Positions 8,927 through 18,087 of a DNA stretch of 64,000 nt are shown piece after piece. The stretch's first letter is position 1, and each line of letters begins with the position of its first letter. Source of the DNA: Paraburkholderia nodosa DSM 21604 (GTDB lineage Bacteria > Pseudomonadota > Gammaproteobacteria > Burkholderiales > Burkholderiaceae); assembly GCF_000519185.1 (NCBI RefSeq), contig NZ_JAFA01000015.1, positions 20,166 through 84,165 on the forward strand, read 5' to 3'. Both the position numbers and the translations under genes were made by a program. The notes beneath the pieces are model-generated. The model was not told where the DNA came from. It made no database searches and saw only the letters and a program-made list of their open reading frames with translations.

Positions 8927-9851
8927 CGCTGCGCTCCTCGGGTGGTTCGCCACGCATGCGCCGCGCCTCGTCGCGCGCGGCAACTTCGTCTTCTTCCGTC
9001 ACCTCGTTCGGGCCAACCCGCGTGTAGTGGAAGAAACCCGCCAGCGCCGTGAGCGCCATGATGCCGAGTGCGATCGGCTTGGCCGCGCCCTTCCAGAGCC
9101 GCACCATCGGGCTGATGCGCGGGCGATCGGGCAGCCCGTGATAGAGCGAGGGCTGGTCCGCGTGATGTAGCACGTACATCACGTGCGTGCCGCCCACGCC
9201 CGGCGGATCGTAGAGCCCGGCGTTCTGAAAGCCGCGCTCCTTGAGGTCCACGATGCGCTCGGCCGCATGCTGCTTCATGTCTTCCTTGGTGCCGAACACG
9301 ATCGCGCCCGTCGGGCAGGTCTTCACACAGGCGGGTTCCTGCCCCACCGCCACGCGATCCGAACACAGCGTGCATTTATAAACGCGGCGCTCCTTTCGTG
9401 ACATACGCGGAATATTGAACGGGCAGCCCGTAATACAGAACCCGCAGCCGATGCAGTTTTCCTCGTGAAAATCGACGATGCCATTCGTATATTGCACGAT
9501 CGCGCCCGGCGACGGACACGCCTTCAGGCAGCCCGGGTCCTCGCAATGCATGCAGCCGTCCTTGCGGATCAGCCATTCGAGGTTGCCGTCCGGGTTCTCC
9601 CATTCCGAGAACCGCATGACGGTCCACGAGTGCTCGGTGAGATCGTGTGGATTGTCGTAGACGCCCGTATTGACACCGATCTCGTCGCGCAGATCGTTCC
9701 ACTCCATGCACGCCGTTTGACACGCCTTGCAGCCAATGCACTTGGTCACGTCGATGAGCTTCGCGACCGTGCCCGTGACCGGCTCGCGCACGCCCGGCGG
9801 CGGCGTGGTGGTGGCCGAGAGGCGCTTGATGTCGAGTGATTGAAATGCCAT
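8913..9851 (-). CDS. fdxH: Formate dehydrogenase iron-sulfur (beta) subunit
   Basis: A 312-residue four-cluster ferredoxin-like subunit that relays electrons from the selenoprotein to the cytochrome b subunit. Four 4Fe-4S motifs are visible: [11 protein letters not shown] (about 38-48), [24 protein letters not shown] and CTLCSDR with a distant [10 protein letters not shown] single membrane anchor, [20 protein letters not shown], lies near residues 257-276, as in FdnH. It sits 12 bases after fdnG and overlaps fdnI. The charged C-terminal tail is rich in Glu and Arg. Confidence 0.96.
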   Translation of the reverse strand: MAFQSLDIKRLSATTTPPPGVREPVTGTVAKLIDVTKCIGCKACQTACMEWNDLRDEIGVNTGVYDNPHDLTEHSWTVMRFSEWENPDGNLEWLIRKDGCMHCEDPGCLKACPSPGAIVQYTNGIVDFHEENCIGCGFCITGCPFNIPRMSRKERRVYKCTLCSDRVAVGQEPACVKTCPTGAIVFGTKEDMKQHAAERIVDLKERGFQNAGLYDPPGVGGTHVMYVLHHADQPSLYHGLPDRPRISPMVRLWKGAAKPIALGIMALTALAGFFHYTRVGPNEVTEEDEVAARDEARRMRGEPPEERSDERR

Positions 9852-9863
9852 GGTTCGCGCCCC

Positions 9864-12800
9864 CTATGCCTTTTCGACCTTCACGAGGAACGATTTGAAC
9901 TCGGGCGTCTGCGAATTGCCGTCGCCCACGGGCGGCGTGAGCGTATTCGTCAGATAACCCGGGTGCGTGAGCCCCTTGAAGCCCCAGTGCAGCGGTACGC
10001 CAACCTGATGCACGGTCTTGCCCTCGATGGTCAGCGGCTTGATGCGCTTGGTGACCACCGCCACCGCGATCAGATAGCCGCGATTGCTCGACACCTTCAC
10101 GCGCTCGCCCGCCACCACGCCCACCTCCTTCGCGAGCGCCTCGCCGATCTCGACGAACTGCTGCGGCTGAATGATCGCGTTCAGCCGGGCGTGTTTCGTC
10201 CAGAAGTGGAAGTGCTCGGTGAGCCGGTAGGTGGTCGCCACATGCGGGAACTGCTGCGCGGTTCCAAACGTCTTGCGGTCGTCAGGGAACACGCGCGCCG
10301 CCGGATTGCTCGTGGCGAGCGGGTTGTTCGGGTGGAACGGGTTATAGCCGAGCGGGTTCTCGAACGGTTCGTAATGTTCAGGGAAAGGACCTTCGTTCAT
10401 GCCGTCGCGAGCGAAGAAACGCGCCACGCCCTCGGGGTTCATGATGAACGGCCCCATGCCCTGATCGGGCGCTTCGTCAGCCTTGTAGTCGGGTATGTCC
10501 GCGCCCGTCCATGCGCTGCCGTTCCAGGCAATCAGCTTGCGGGTCGGATCGAAGGGCTTGCCCGCCACGTCGCACGAAGCGCGGTTGTACAGCACGCGCC
10601 GGTTCGCCGGCCACGCCCAGGCCCAGTTGAGCGTCTGGCCGATCCCCGTGGGGTCGTCGTTGTCACGCCGGCCCATCTGGTTGCCCGTCTGGGTCCACGC
10701 GCCGCAGAAGATCCAGCAGCCGCTCGCGGTCGTGCCATCGTCCTTCAACTGCGCGAAGGCCGAGAGCTGCTCGCCCTTCTTCACGAGCACCTTGGTGGGA
10801 TCTTTCGCATCGGTCTGGTCGGCGAGCGCTCGGCCGTTGTACTCCATCGCCAGTTCTTCCGGCGTGGGACTCGCGGGATCCGAATACGGCCAGTCGAGCT
10901 TGACGATCGGATCGGGCAGTTTGCCGCCGTCCTTCTGATACGCGGCGCGGATGCGCAGGAACAGGCCCGACATGATCACGAGGTCGCTCTTCGCCTCGCC
11001 CGGCGGCTCCGCACCCTTCCAGTGCCACTGCAGCACGCGGCTCGAACTCACGAGCGAGCCGTTTTCTTCCGCAAAGCACGTGGTGGGCAAACGGAACACT
11101 TCGGTTTGAATCGATGTCGGATCGACATCGTTATAGTCGCCGTAGTTCTTCCAGAACTCTGCAGTCTCGATGGCGAGCGGGTCCATGATCACGAGCCACT
11201 TGAGCTTGCTGAGCGCCGAGACGGTCTTGGCCTTGTTCGGGGACGACGCCATGACGTTGAAGCCCTGGCAGATATAGCCGTTGACCTTGCCCTGATTCAT
11301 CAGTTCGATGGTCTGCAGCAGGTCGTACGGCTTGTCGAGCTTGGGCAGCCAGTCGTAGCCCCAGTTGTTGTCCTTCGTGGCCGCATCGCCCCACCACGAC
11401 TTCATGAAGCTCACGAAGAACGCGCCGTAATGCTGCCAGTAGCTGAGCTGGTTCGGCCGCATGGGCTGCGACGCGCGCTTCTTGATGTAGTCGTCGTAGT
11501 CCTGCTCCGCTTCGAACGGCAGCGTCATGTAGCCCGTAAGCAGGTTCGACATGAGCCCGAGGTCGGTCAGCCCCTGGATGTTCGAGTGGCCGCGCAGCGC
11601 GTTCATGCCGCCGCCCGCAATGCCGATGTTGCCGAGCAGGAGCTGCACCATCGCGCCGGTGCGGATATTCTGCGAGCCGATCGAGTGATGGGTCCAGCCG
11701 AGCGCATACATGATCGTGGCCGCGCGGCCCGGCACGGCCGTGCTCGCAAGCATTTCGCACACCTTGAGGAATTTGTCCTTCGGCGTTCCGCACACCTTCT
11801 CGACCATCTCGGGCGTGTAGCGCGAGTAATGCTGCTTGAGCAGCTGGTACACGCAGCGCGGATTCTGCAGCGTGTCGTCGGTCTTCACGAAGCCGTCGTC
11901 GCCGAGCTCGTAGTTCCACGACGACTTGTCCGGGTACGAATGCTTCTGCGGATCGTAGCCCGAAAAAATGCCGTCGTTGAACGCGTAGTCTTCGCGCACG
12001 ATGAACGAGAAGTCCGTGTAGTTCTTCACGTACTCGTGCTGGATCTTGTCGTTGGTGAGCAAATAGTTGATCACCGCGCCAAGGAAGGCGACGTCCGTGC
12101 CCGTGCGGATCGGCGCGTAGAAGTCCGCGACCGACGCCGTGCGCGTGAAGCGCGGGTCCACCACGATGAGCCGCGCCTTGCGGTGCGCCTTCGCCTCCGT
12201 GACCCACTTGAAGCCGCACGGGTGCGCCTCGGCCGCATTGCCGCCCATCACCAGAATCACGTCCGCATTGCGAATGTCGACCCAATGGTTCGTCATCGCT
12301 CCACGGCCAAACGTCGGGGCAAGACCTGCCACCGTCGGGCCGTGTCAGACACGCGCCTGGTTGTCGAATGCGAGCAGGCCCATGCTGCGGGCCACTTTGT
12401 GCGTGAGATAGCCGACTTCGTTGCTGCCCGCCGATGCGGCCAGCATGCCCGTGGTCAACCAGCGATTCACGGTCTTGCCGTCGGCCGTTTTCTCGACGAA
12501 ATTCGCGTCGCGATCTTCCTTCAACAGCTTCGCGATACGGTCGAGCGCCTCATCCCACGAAATGCGTTTCCACTCGTTCGAGCCGGCCGCCCGGTACTCG
12601 GGGTACTTGAGGCGGCTCTCGCTATGAATGAAATCGATCAGGCTCGCGCCCTTCGGGCACAGCGTGCCGCGATTGACGGGGTGATCGGGATCGCCCTCGA
12701 TATGGATGATGCTCGTGGTCGCGTTCTTCGCGCCATCGCCGAGACCGTACATGAGGATCCCGCAACCGACCGAGCAGTACGGGCAGGTATTGCGGGTTTC

Positions 12801-12935
12801 AGTGGTGCGCGCCAGTTTGTATTGTCGGACCTCGGCAAGCGCGTTGTCGGGCGCGAAACCCATCAACGCGAGGCTGGAACCCGCCAGCGACGTAGCCGTG
12901 ACCTTGAGGAACTGGCGCCGGGACATCTGCAGCAT
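9864..12935 (-). CDS. fdnG: Formate dehydrogenase-N major subunit, selenoprotein (alpha)
   Basis: A 1023-residue molybdo-/tungsto-bis-MGD selenoprotein that oxidises formate in the periplasm. The N terminus has the Tat signal SRRQFLKV and a hydrophobic stretch; CPYCSVGCG binds a 4Fe-4S cluster. The frame is interrupted by one TGA at 12345-12347, in the context ARV-U-HGPTVAGLAPTFGRGA, exactly where FdnG has selenocysteine. The frames on either side are otherwise open, and selA, selB and selC are adjacent. It must therefore be read as one protein, not two. Downstream are the molybdopterin oxidoreductase domains and the C-terminal dinucleotide-binding domain (PLHWGFKG, TNTLTPPVGDGNSQTPEFK). The length is close to E. 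coli FdnG (1015). Confidence 0.97.
12301..12347 (-). promoter_or_regulatory. Bacterial SECIS element at the fdnG UGA
   Basis: Numbering from the U of UGA, the mRNA forms an outer stem CACGGCC (4-10) with GGCCGUG and an apical stem CGG-U-GGCA / UGCCCCG with a bulged U at 17 and the loop GGUCU, placing G23 and U24 in the loop. These are the positions known to be required for SelB recognition in E. coli fdhF/fdnG. It lies within the coding sequence directly after the Sec codon. Confidence 0.92.
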
Positions 12936-13130
12936 GATTCGTCCTCGGCCTGGTTGTGGGTTTTTTCAGTATAAGACGTTTTGGGAGACGGATCGCGCTG
13001 GATGCCCGCGAGCTTGACGCGCGTGCAGCGCAAGATCGCCCGGGAACCACGCTTGCTAATATTGAAAGGCGAATGAGCCATCTTTGTGACGAAAACGAAC
13101 CACTGAAGAACCACCGCGGGGCGCACCACC

Positions 13131-14540
13131 ATGTCAACGCTTTCCACCGAACGACTGCAGTCCGCCGCGCGCAAGGAAGCGTCGTGGGTGGTGGGCGCGT
13201 TGCGCCAGTTCATCGCCAATCGCTGCCCGTCGCTCGCGGCGAGCATCGCGTTCTACTCGGCGTTTTCGCTCGCGCCCACGCTCGTGATGGTGATCGCCGT
13301 GGCCGGCTGGTTCTATGGCGTCGATGCCGCGCGCGGCGAACTCTTCCGCCAGGTCCACAACGTGCTCGGCGACGACGCGGCCGCGGGCATCACCACCATC
13401 GTGCAGAACGCGCACCGGGCGGGCGGCAAGGGCGGCGTCGCGGCGATCATCTCGCTCGCCTTGCTCGTAGTCGGCGCGTCCGCAACCTTCTCCTCGCTCA
13501 ATTCCGCGCTGAACATCGTCTGGCCGCCGGACGGGCAGCGCCCCTCCAGCGTGATGGCGCTCGTGCGCGTGCGGCTCATTTCGTTCAGCCTCGTGCTGGG
13601 CGTCGCGTTCCTGCTGATCGTCTCGCTCGTGCTCGACACGGCCATTACCTTCGTCGGTCAGTGGCTCTGGGGCAATTCTCCTTATGTGATCATCGGCAAC
13701 CTGATGCAGCTCGGCGTCGGCCTCGTGGTGCTGGCCGTCGCGTTCGGCGCCCTGCTGCGCTTCCTGCCCGACGCCACCGTGCGCTGGCGCGACGCGATGG
13801 TGGGCGGCATCGTCGCGGCGGTGCTGTTCTCGGCGGGCAAGAAGCTGTTCGCGCTCTATCTCGCGCACGCGGGCATGGCAACGGCGTTCGGCGCCGCCGG
13901 CTCGCTCGCTGTGCTGCTCATGTGGCTCTATTTTTCAGCGGCCGTGCTCCTGCTCGGCGCGGAATTCTCGGCCGCGCGCGGGCGCTTGCACGACCCGCGC
14001 GGCGCGTGGGGTTTCCTTGAGGAAACGCCGCCGGGCAGCCGCGCCAAGCTGGCCTCGGTGCTCGCCGCCTCCACCATCGTCGCGCGGCACGACACGAAGC
14101 GCGCGGACCGTCCCGCCGGCGCGTCGGCGCCATCGCCCGTGCCGATCGGAAACGGCGGCGCAGCCGCCACGGCAATGCCTGCGGCTCTGGCGGCGGCCGT
14201 TTCGGCAGACAAATCGACACTATCGGAAACTCCGCTCGGCGCGATTGGGCGCGCGAGCGCGCATGGCGGCGCGTTCGGGAGGCTGAAATCGGGGCTGCAG
14301 ATCCGCCGTTCGGTCGTGCGCATGGAGGACAGCGCCACCTACGCGGCCGCGCTCACGCTGGTCCACGCGGGCCGCACGGTCGCCGCCGCCGACCGTTATG
14401 TGAAGCGCCATCCGTGGGGTTCGGTGCTGTTTGTCGCGAGCGCGGCGCTCGCCATGACGGCCGCCGTCAGCCGCCGCCACCCCAATGCCGCCGCGCCACT
14501 TGAGGCTACTACCAAAGGTCGCAGCAAGGCGAAAAAATAA
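13131..14540 (+). CDS. YihY/BrkB-family inner membrane protein
   Basis: A 469-residue membrane protein of the YihY (formerly 'ribonuclease BN'/BrkB) family. The N terminus RCPSLAASIAFYSAFSLAPT is the family signature, followed by about six membrane helices to residue 290, ending in LLMWLYFSAAVLLLGAEFSA. After that comes an unusually long Ala-rich cytoplasmic tail (about 290-469) with a possible final membrane segment WGSVLFVASAALAMTAAV near the C terminus. The tail resembles the YtxH/DUF883-like ends of some Burkholderia proteins. Function in the family is not well defined (transport or envelope role suspected; RNase activity has been discounted). It is divergent from fdnG. Confidence 0.88.
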   Translation: MSTLSTERLQSAARKEASWVVGALRQFIANRCPSLAASIAFYSAFSLAPTLVMVIAVAGWFYGVDAARGELFRQVHNVLGDDAAAGITTIVQNAHRAGGKGGVAAIISLALLVVGASATFSSLNSALNIVWPPDGQRPSSVMALVRVRLISFSLVLGVAFLLIVSLVLDTAITFVGQWLWGNSPYVIIGNLMQLGVGLVVLAVAFGALLRFLPDATVRWRDAMVGGIVAAVLFSAGKKLFALYLAHAGMATAFGAAGSLAVLLMWLYFSAAVLLLGAEFSAARGRLHDPRGAWGFLEETPPGSRAKLASVLAASTIVARHDTKRADRPAGASAPSPVPIGNGGAAATAMPAALAAAVSADKSTLSETPLGAIGRASAHGGAFGRLKSGLQIRRSVVRMEDSATYAAALTLVHAGRTVAAADRYVKRHPWGSVLFVASAALAMTAAVSRRHPNAAAPLEATTKGRSKAKK

Positions 14541-14760
14541 CGATTGTTTACGGAACTTTTATCAAAAAGAACAATAATGCTCGATCAACAATCCAATATT
14601 TCTTAAAACGGCATAATCGACGGAGGCCCCGTCTGACAAGGGGTTCTGGCCGGTGTCAGGTTTTCGCGACAATCTTTATTTTTTCATTTCAGGTCGCCTG
14701 GCCTGCTGCGTTATTCTCCAACGCGCAACAACTACACAATTTCTGCGTGGAGAAAACAGA

Positions 14761-15933
14761 ATGAAACGAGTCGCTCTCTCGACCCTCTCGCTGGCCCTCT
14801 TGGCCGCAGCTGGCACCGCGCACGCTCAAAGCAGCGTGACCCTGTATGGTGTGATCGACGAATCGATCCAGTGGGCCCACAACACGATGGACGCCAACGG
14901 CAAGAACGCCAACCTCGTCGGCCTCGCCGGCGGCAACCTGTCGGGCAACCGCTGGGGCTTGAAGGGTACGGAAGATCTGGGCGGCGGCATGAAGGCGATT
15001 TTCCAATTGGAAAACGGCTTTGACATCAACACCGGCAAGCTCGGCCAAGGCAGCAAGATGTTCGGCCGTCAGGCATACGTCGGCCTGTCGCACGACCAGT
15101 TCGGTACGGTCACGTTCGGCCGCCAGTACGACCCGCTGGTCGACATGGTTCAGCCGCTGACCGCCGACAACTACTTCGGCAGCACGTTCACAACGCCGGG
15201 TGACGTCGACAACAACGACAACACCTCGCGTACGAACAGCGCAGTCAAGTACGTCTCGCCGGTTCTGCAAGGCTTCCAGTTCGAAGGCATGTACGCATTT
15301 GGCGGCGTCGCTGGCGCAACCGGCTCGGGTCAGAGCTGGGGCGGCGCAGCTACGTACGGCATCGGCTCGCTGAACGTCGCTGCTGGCTACTTCCGCATGG
15401 ACAACGCATCGTCGCCAGTCGCACGCACGGGCTGGTCGTCGACCGCAACGTCGGACGGCATCTTCGGCGACAACCAGATCACCGCTGGCTACAACACGGC
15501 GAAGTCGGTCGGCATCGCTTCGGTCGCAATTCAATACGTTGCTGGTCCGTTCACGATGAGCGGCCGTTACAGCAACGTCCAGATGCGCCAGGACTCGGCC
15601 TCGGCATTCGCTTCGAACCAGCGCTACAACGTCGCAGGTGGCTTCCTCGGTTATCAGCTGAACCCGGCACTGTTGCTCGGCCTCGGCTACATTTGGTCGC
15701 ACGGCGCTGGCGACACGTCGAACACGTACAACCAGGTTTCGCTGGGCGCGGACTACAACCTGTCGAAGCGCACCGACTTCTACGCTGTGGCTGCCTACCA
15801 GCACGCCAACGGCACGCAGCGCAACGCGGACGGCACGACGTCGATCGCTGGCGCAGCAATCGGCTCGTACAGCTACAACTCGGATTCGAGCTCGCAGACC
15901 CTGGTCAGCGTCGGCATCCGCCACAAGTTCTAA
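14761..15933 (+). CDS. Outer-membrane porin (Gram_neg_porins, OmpC-like)
   Basis: A 390-residue precursor with a clear signal peptide (cleavage after AHA in GTAHAQSS) and a start typical of Burkholderiales trimeric porins, SSVTLYGVIDESIQW. Repeating amphipathic strands, conserved segments NRWGLKGTEDLGGG and FGRQAYVGLSHDQFGTVTFG, and the terminal aromatic residue in VSVGIRHKF mark a 16-stranded barrel. GGAG precedes the ATG at 14761; a longer frame from 14653 is spurious. Codons are strongly biased and less GC3-rich, as expected of a highly expressed gene. The 220-base upstream region is AT-rich and probably holds a regulated promoter. Confidence 0.95.
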   Translation: MKRVALSTLSLALLAAAGTAHAQSSVTLYGVIDESIQWAHNTMDANGKNANLVGLAGGNLSGNRWGLKGTEDLGGGMKAIFQLENGFDINTGKLGQGSKMFGRQAYVGLSHDQFGTVTFGRQYDPLVDMVQPLTADNYFGSTFTTPGDVDNNDNTSRTNSAVKYVSPVLQGFQFEGMYAFGGVAGATGSGQSWGGAATYGIGSLNVAAGYFRMDNASSPVARTGWSSTATSDGIFGDNQITAGYNTAKSVGIASVAIQYVAGPFTMSGRYSNVQMRQDSASAFASNQRYNVAGGFLGYQLNPALLLGLGYIWSHGAGDTSNTYNQVSLGADYNLSKRTDFYAVAAYQHANGTQRNADGTTSIAGAAIGSYSYNSDSSSQTLVSVGIRHKF

Positions 15934-16033
15934 GCAACGCTTCACTCCGGGCTTCGGCCCGGCGCCGGAACTGGCTGACGAGCCATTCCGGCGCAGCGAG
16001 CGAGACCGCGCAGCTAAAAACGACACGCTGCAC

Positions 16034-16070
16034 AAACCAGCCTCGGGCGCAAGCCCTGGCTGGTTTTTTT
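16034..16070 (+). terminator. Rho-independent terminator of the porin gene
   Basis: AAACCAGCC pairs with GGCTGGTTT around an inner GGGC-GCAA-GCCC hairpin and is followed by a run of seven T. It lies about 100 bases past the porin stop. A smaller GC-rich stem (CGGGC-TTC-GGCCCG) occurs at about 15948-15963, closer to the stop. Confidence 0.85.
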
Positions 16071-16161
16071 ATGCCCGCCGGGTTCTAGGAGCAATCCTCC
16101 AGGGCGTTTTCACGTACGGCCACGCCTTGCGCCGTTTACACGCCTTTTACGCGAGAGAAGC

Positions 16162-17061
16162 TCAGCGCAGCCGCGCCAGCGCGGCGGCGGCGTGCCACAC
16201 GAACGCGTCGCCCAGCACCGTCGCCGCGCGCTGCGTGCCGCGCACGACATGGAGCGCGCTCGACAGCGCGGGCGTGAAGCGCTTCACGCTCACCCGCGCG
16301 CTCGCGTGCTGGGCTGTCAGCGCGTCGACGAGCGCGATGCCCATCCCCGCTTCCACCATCGCCACGACGGATTGCGCGAGCGCCGCTTCGACGCCGGACT
16401 CGCGCGCCACCCCGCATTCGGCAAAGTGCCGGTCGATCGAGAGGCGCGCCTCGCTCGCCGCGGCAAACGAAATGAAGGGTTCGCCCGCGCAGTCTTGCGC
16501 ATGAATCACGCGTTTGCGCGCGAGCCGGTGCCCGCGCGGCACGATGCAGCGCAGCGGCCATTCACCCAGATACTCGAGACGAGCGCCAGGATGCGCGACG
16601 GCTTGCGCGACGAAACCGAGATCGCAGCGTTGCGCCGCCACCCGCTCGGCAATCCCGGCGGCCTCGCCCGTCAGCAATTCGAAATCGACGCCTTCGTGCT
16701 CGCTCGCAAACGCGGCGGCCACGCGCGGCAGGAAGTCGGCGCAAAGATCCGTTGAAGCGGCAACGCGCACGACGCCGCGCCGTTGCGCGCGAATCTGCGC
16801 GGCCGCCTGAGCCACGCGCTCGAAACCGAAGAACGCGCGCTCGACTTCGTCTTGCAGCGTATGGGCCTCGACGGTCGGCAGCAAACGCCCCTGGCGCCGC
16901 TCGAAAAGCGCGAACCCCACCTTTGCTTCGAAGTCGGCAAGCAAACGGCTCACCGCAGGTTGAGAAATGCCGAGCGCCTGTGCCGCGCGCGTGACGGTGC
17001 GCCATTGCATCAACGCGCGAAACGCTTCCACCTGGCGCAAACTGAGGTCGGCTGTCTGCAT
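16162..17061 (-). CDS. LysR-family transcriptional regulator
   Basis: A 299-residue regulator. The N-terminal winged HTH (about 1-65) contains LRQVEAFRALMQWRTVTRAA and GISQPAVSRLLADFE; a periplasmic-binding-protein-like effector domain follows. The start ATG at 17059-17061 gives the standard LTTR N terminus. No divergent target gene lies next to it: the upstream neighbour, HU, is on the same strand and separated by a terminator. Its target and inducer cannot be inferred. The 160 bases upstream contain several GATATC half-palindromes that may be its own binding sites. Confidence 0.92.
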   Translation of the reverse strand: MQTADLSLRQVEAFRALMQWRTVTRAAQALGISQPAVSRLLADFEAKVGFALFERRQGRLLPTVEAHTLQDEVERAFFGFERVAQAAAQIRAQRRGVVRVAASTDLCADFLPRVAAAFASEHEGVDFELLTGEAAGIAERVAAQRCDLGFVAQAVAHPGARLEYLGEWPLRCIVPRGHRLARKRVIHAQDCAGEPFISFAAASEARLSIDRHFAECGVARESGVEAALAQSVVAMVEAGMGIALVDALTAQHASARVSVKRFTPALSSALHVVRGTQRAATVLGDAFVWHAAAALARLR

Positions 17062-17221
17062 AACACTTTGTTATGGATAGTTGAATTATTCTGCCGAAAG
17101 CATCACTTTCATGTGATATCGACGACGGCCATATCGCAATTACAGAGATATCATACTGAATATCAGCCATAACATCAGGACATGGCAAAGCAATGCCAGT
17201 GCGCATTGCACGCACCAAATG

Positions 17222-17259
17222 AAAAATCCCCGTGGGCTCGACGCCAACGGGGATTTTTT
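17222..17259 (-). terminator. Bidirectional terminator downstream of the HU gene
   Basis: AAAAATCCCCGT / ACGGGGATTTTTT forms a stem flanked by A and T runs on both sides. It serves as the terminator for the minus-strand HU gene ending at 17315 and would also stop transcripts running rightwards. Confidence 0.85.
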
Positions 17260-17314
17260 GGTACTGACGGGTAACCGCTACCCGAAGGCCGCGGCTTGTA
17301 GCGCAATCAGCACA

Positions 17315-17764
17315 TCAGGCTGCTGCAGCGTCCTTCAGCTTCTTCAGGGCGCGCGCCTTGATGCGGACCGATGCGGGCTTCGCCGGGAACCAGCGCTCTT
17401 CGCCCGTGAACGGATCCTTGCCGAAGCGCTTCTTCTTCGCCGGCACGGCCTGGACGACGATCTTCAGAAGGCCCGACAGCGTGAATTCGCCAGCGCCCTT
17501 CTTGTGGACCGAACCGAGGATCGTGTCTTCCAGCGCGGCGAGCACGGCCTTGGCAGCCTTCGGCTCGACGCCTGCACGTTCAGCGACGTGCGTAGCCAGC
17601 GAGGCCTTCGTGAAGGTGTCCTTGATCGGCGTCGGTGCGCCGGACGCCTTCACGGCGACCTTCTTAGCTGCGGCCGTCTTGGTGGCGGGCGCTTTCTTTG
17701 CGGCAACCTTCTTGGCCGGGGCAGCTGCCTTTTTTGCGGCCACTTTCTTTGCGGAAGTCGGCAT
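17315..17764 (-). CDS. HU-family DNA-binding protein with lysine/alanine-rich N-terminal tail
   Basis: A 149-residue nucleoid protein. Residues about 45-145 are an HU/IHF fold (KASLATHVAERAGVEPKAAK, and LLKIVVQAVPAKKKRFGKDP as the variant of the GxFxxxxRxAR-GRNPxTG arm). Residues 1-44 are a disordered tail of PAKK/AAKK repeats similar to eukaryotic H1 tails. Such tailed HUs are known from Burkholderiales and relatives. A strong ribosome site, AGGAGAAAC, precedes the ATG. The arm sequence RFGKDPFTGEERWFPAKPAS differs from canonical HU (RNPQTG), which points to a divergent paralogue and not the housekeeping HupB. Confidence 0.9.
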   Translation of the reverse strand: MPTSAKKVAAKKAAAPAKKVAAKKAPATKTAAAKKVAVKASGAPTPIKDTFTKASLATHVAERAGVEPKAAKAVLAALEDTILGSVHKKGAGEFTLSGLLKIVVQAVPAKKKRFGKDPFTGEERWFPAKPASVRIKARALKKLKDAAAA

Positions 17765-18087
17765 GTTTCTCCTACCAGTGTTGGTCAGTGAATCGAAGAA
17801 GCACTGCGGAATGCACGTGCTTCAACGGCGGATTCTACATACGCGCAAGCGTTTTGCGTGAAGCTTTTGCATTGTCGTTACGATTTTGTTGCGCGGCGCT
17901 GACTCTCGATCACATTTTGACGCCTGTTTACAGGGGTAAACGTGCCCCTGACGCGCCCGAATCACTGACGGACGACGCACTTCGGCTGGCGCGGCGCACG
18001 CCGCGTTCATCAGGAAAGCGCCATACGTATGGCGTTTTTGCACGATTTCGGCTGCCACGCCGGTGTCGCCGGGACGGCGAGATGCAG
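17765..18087. other. Intergenic region, HU promoter side
   Basis: About 320 bases with no gene. The left end holds the HU ribosome site and presumably its promoter on the minus strand. A perfect 16-base palindrome, CGCCATACGTATGGCG, lies at 18019-18034 with five T on its right; it may weakly terminate the MocR gene that ends at 18088. Nothing else was recognised. Confidence 0.45.

Noticed and set aside
12345-12935. A separate short gene upstream of a 5'-truncated formate dehydrogenase
   Set aside because: The TGA at 12345-12347 is the Sec codon, with a SECIS and selA/selB/selC nearby, so both parts are one gene.
9840-12974. A 1044-codon open frame on the plus strand opposite fdnG
   Set aside because: It is a high-GC shadow: Arg/His/Ala-rich, no domain, and antisense to a confidently identified selenoprotein gene.
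17181-17200. Sigma-54-like TGGC...TGC sequence upstream of the LysR gene
   Set aside because: The spacing and the second element do not match TGGCAC-N5-TTGC.
18019-18034. Perfect palindrome CGCCATACGTATGGCG as a regulator site
   Set aside because: It lies 53 bases past the MocR stop and carries a T run on one side, so a weak terminator is simpler; listed only inside the intergenic entry.
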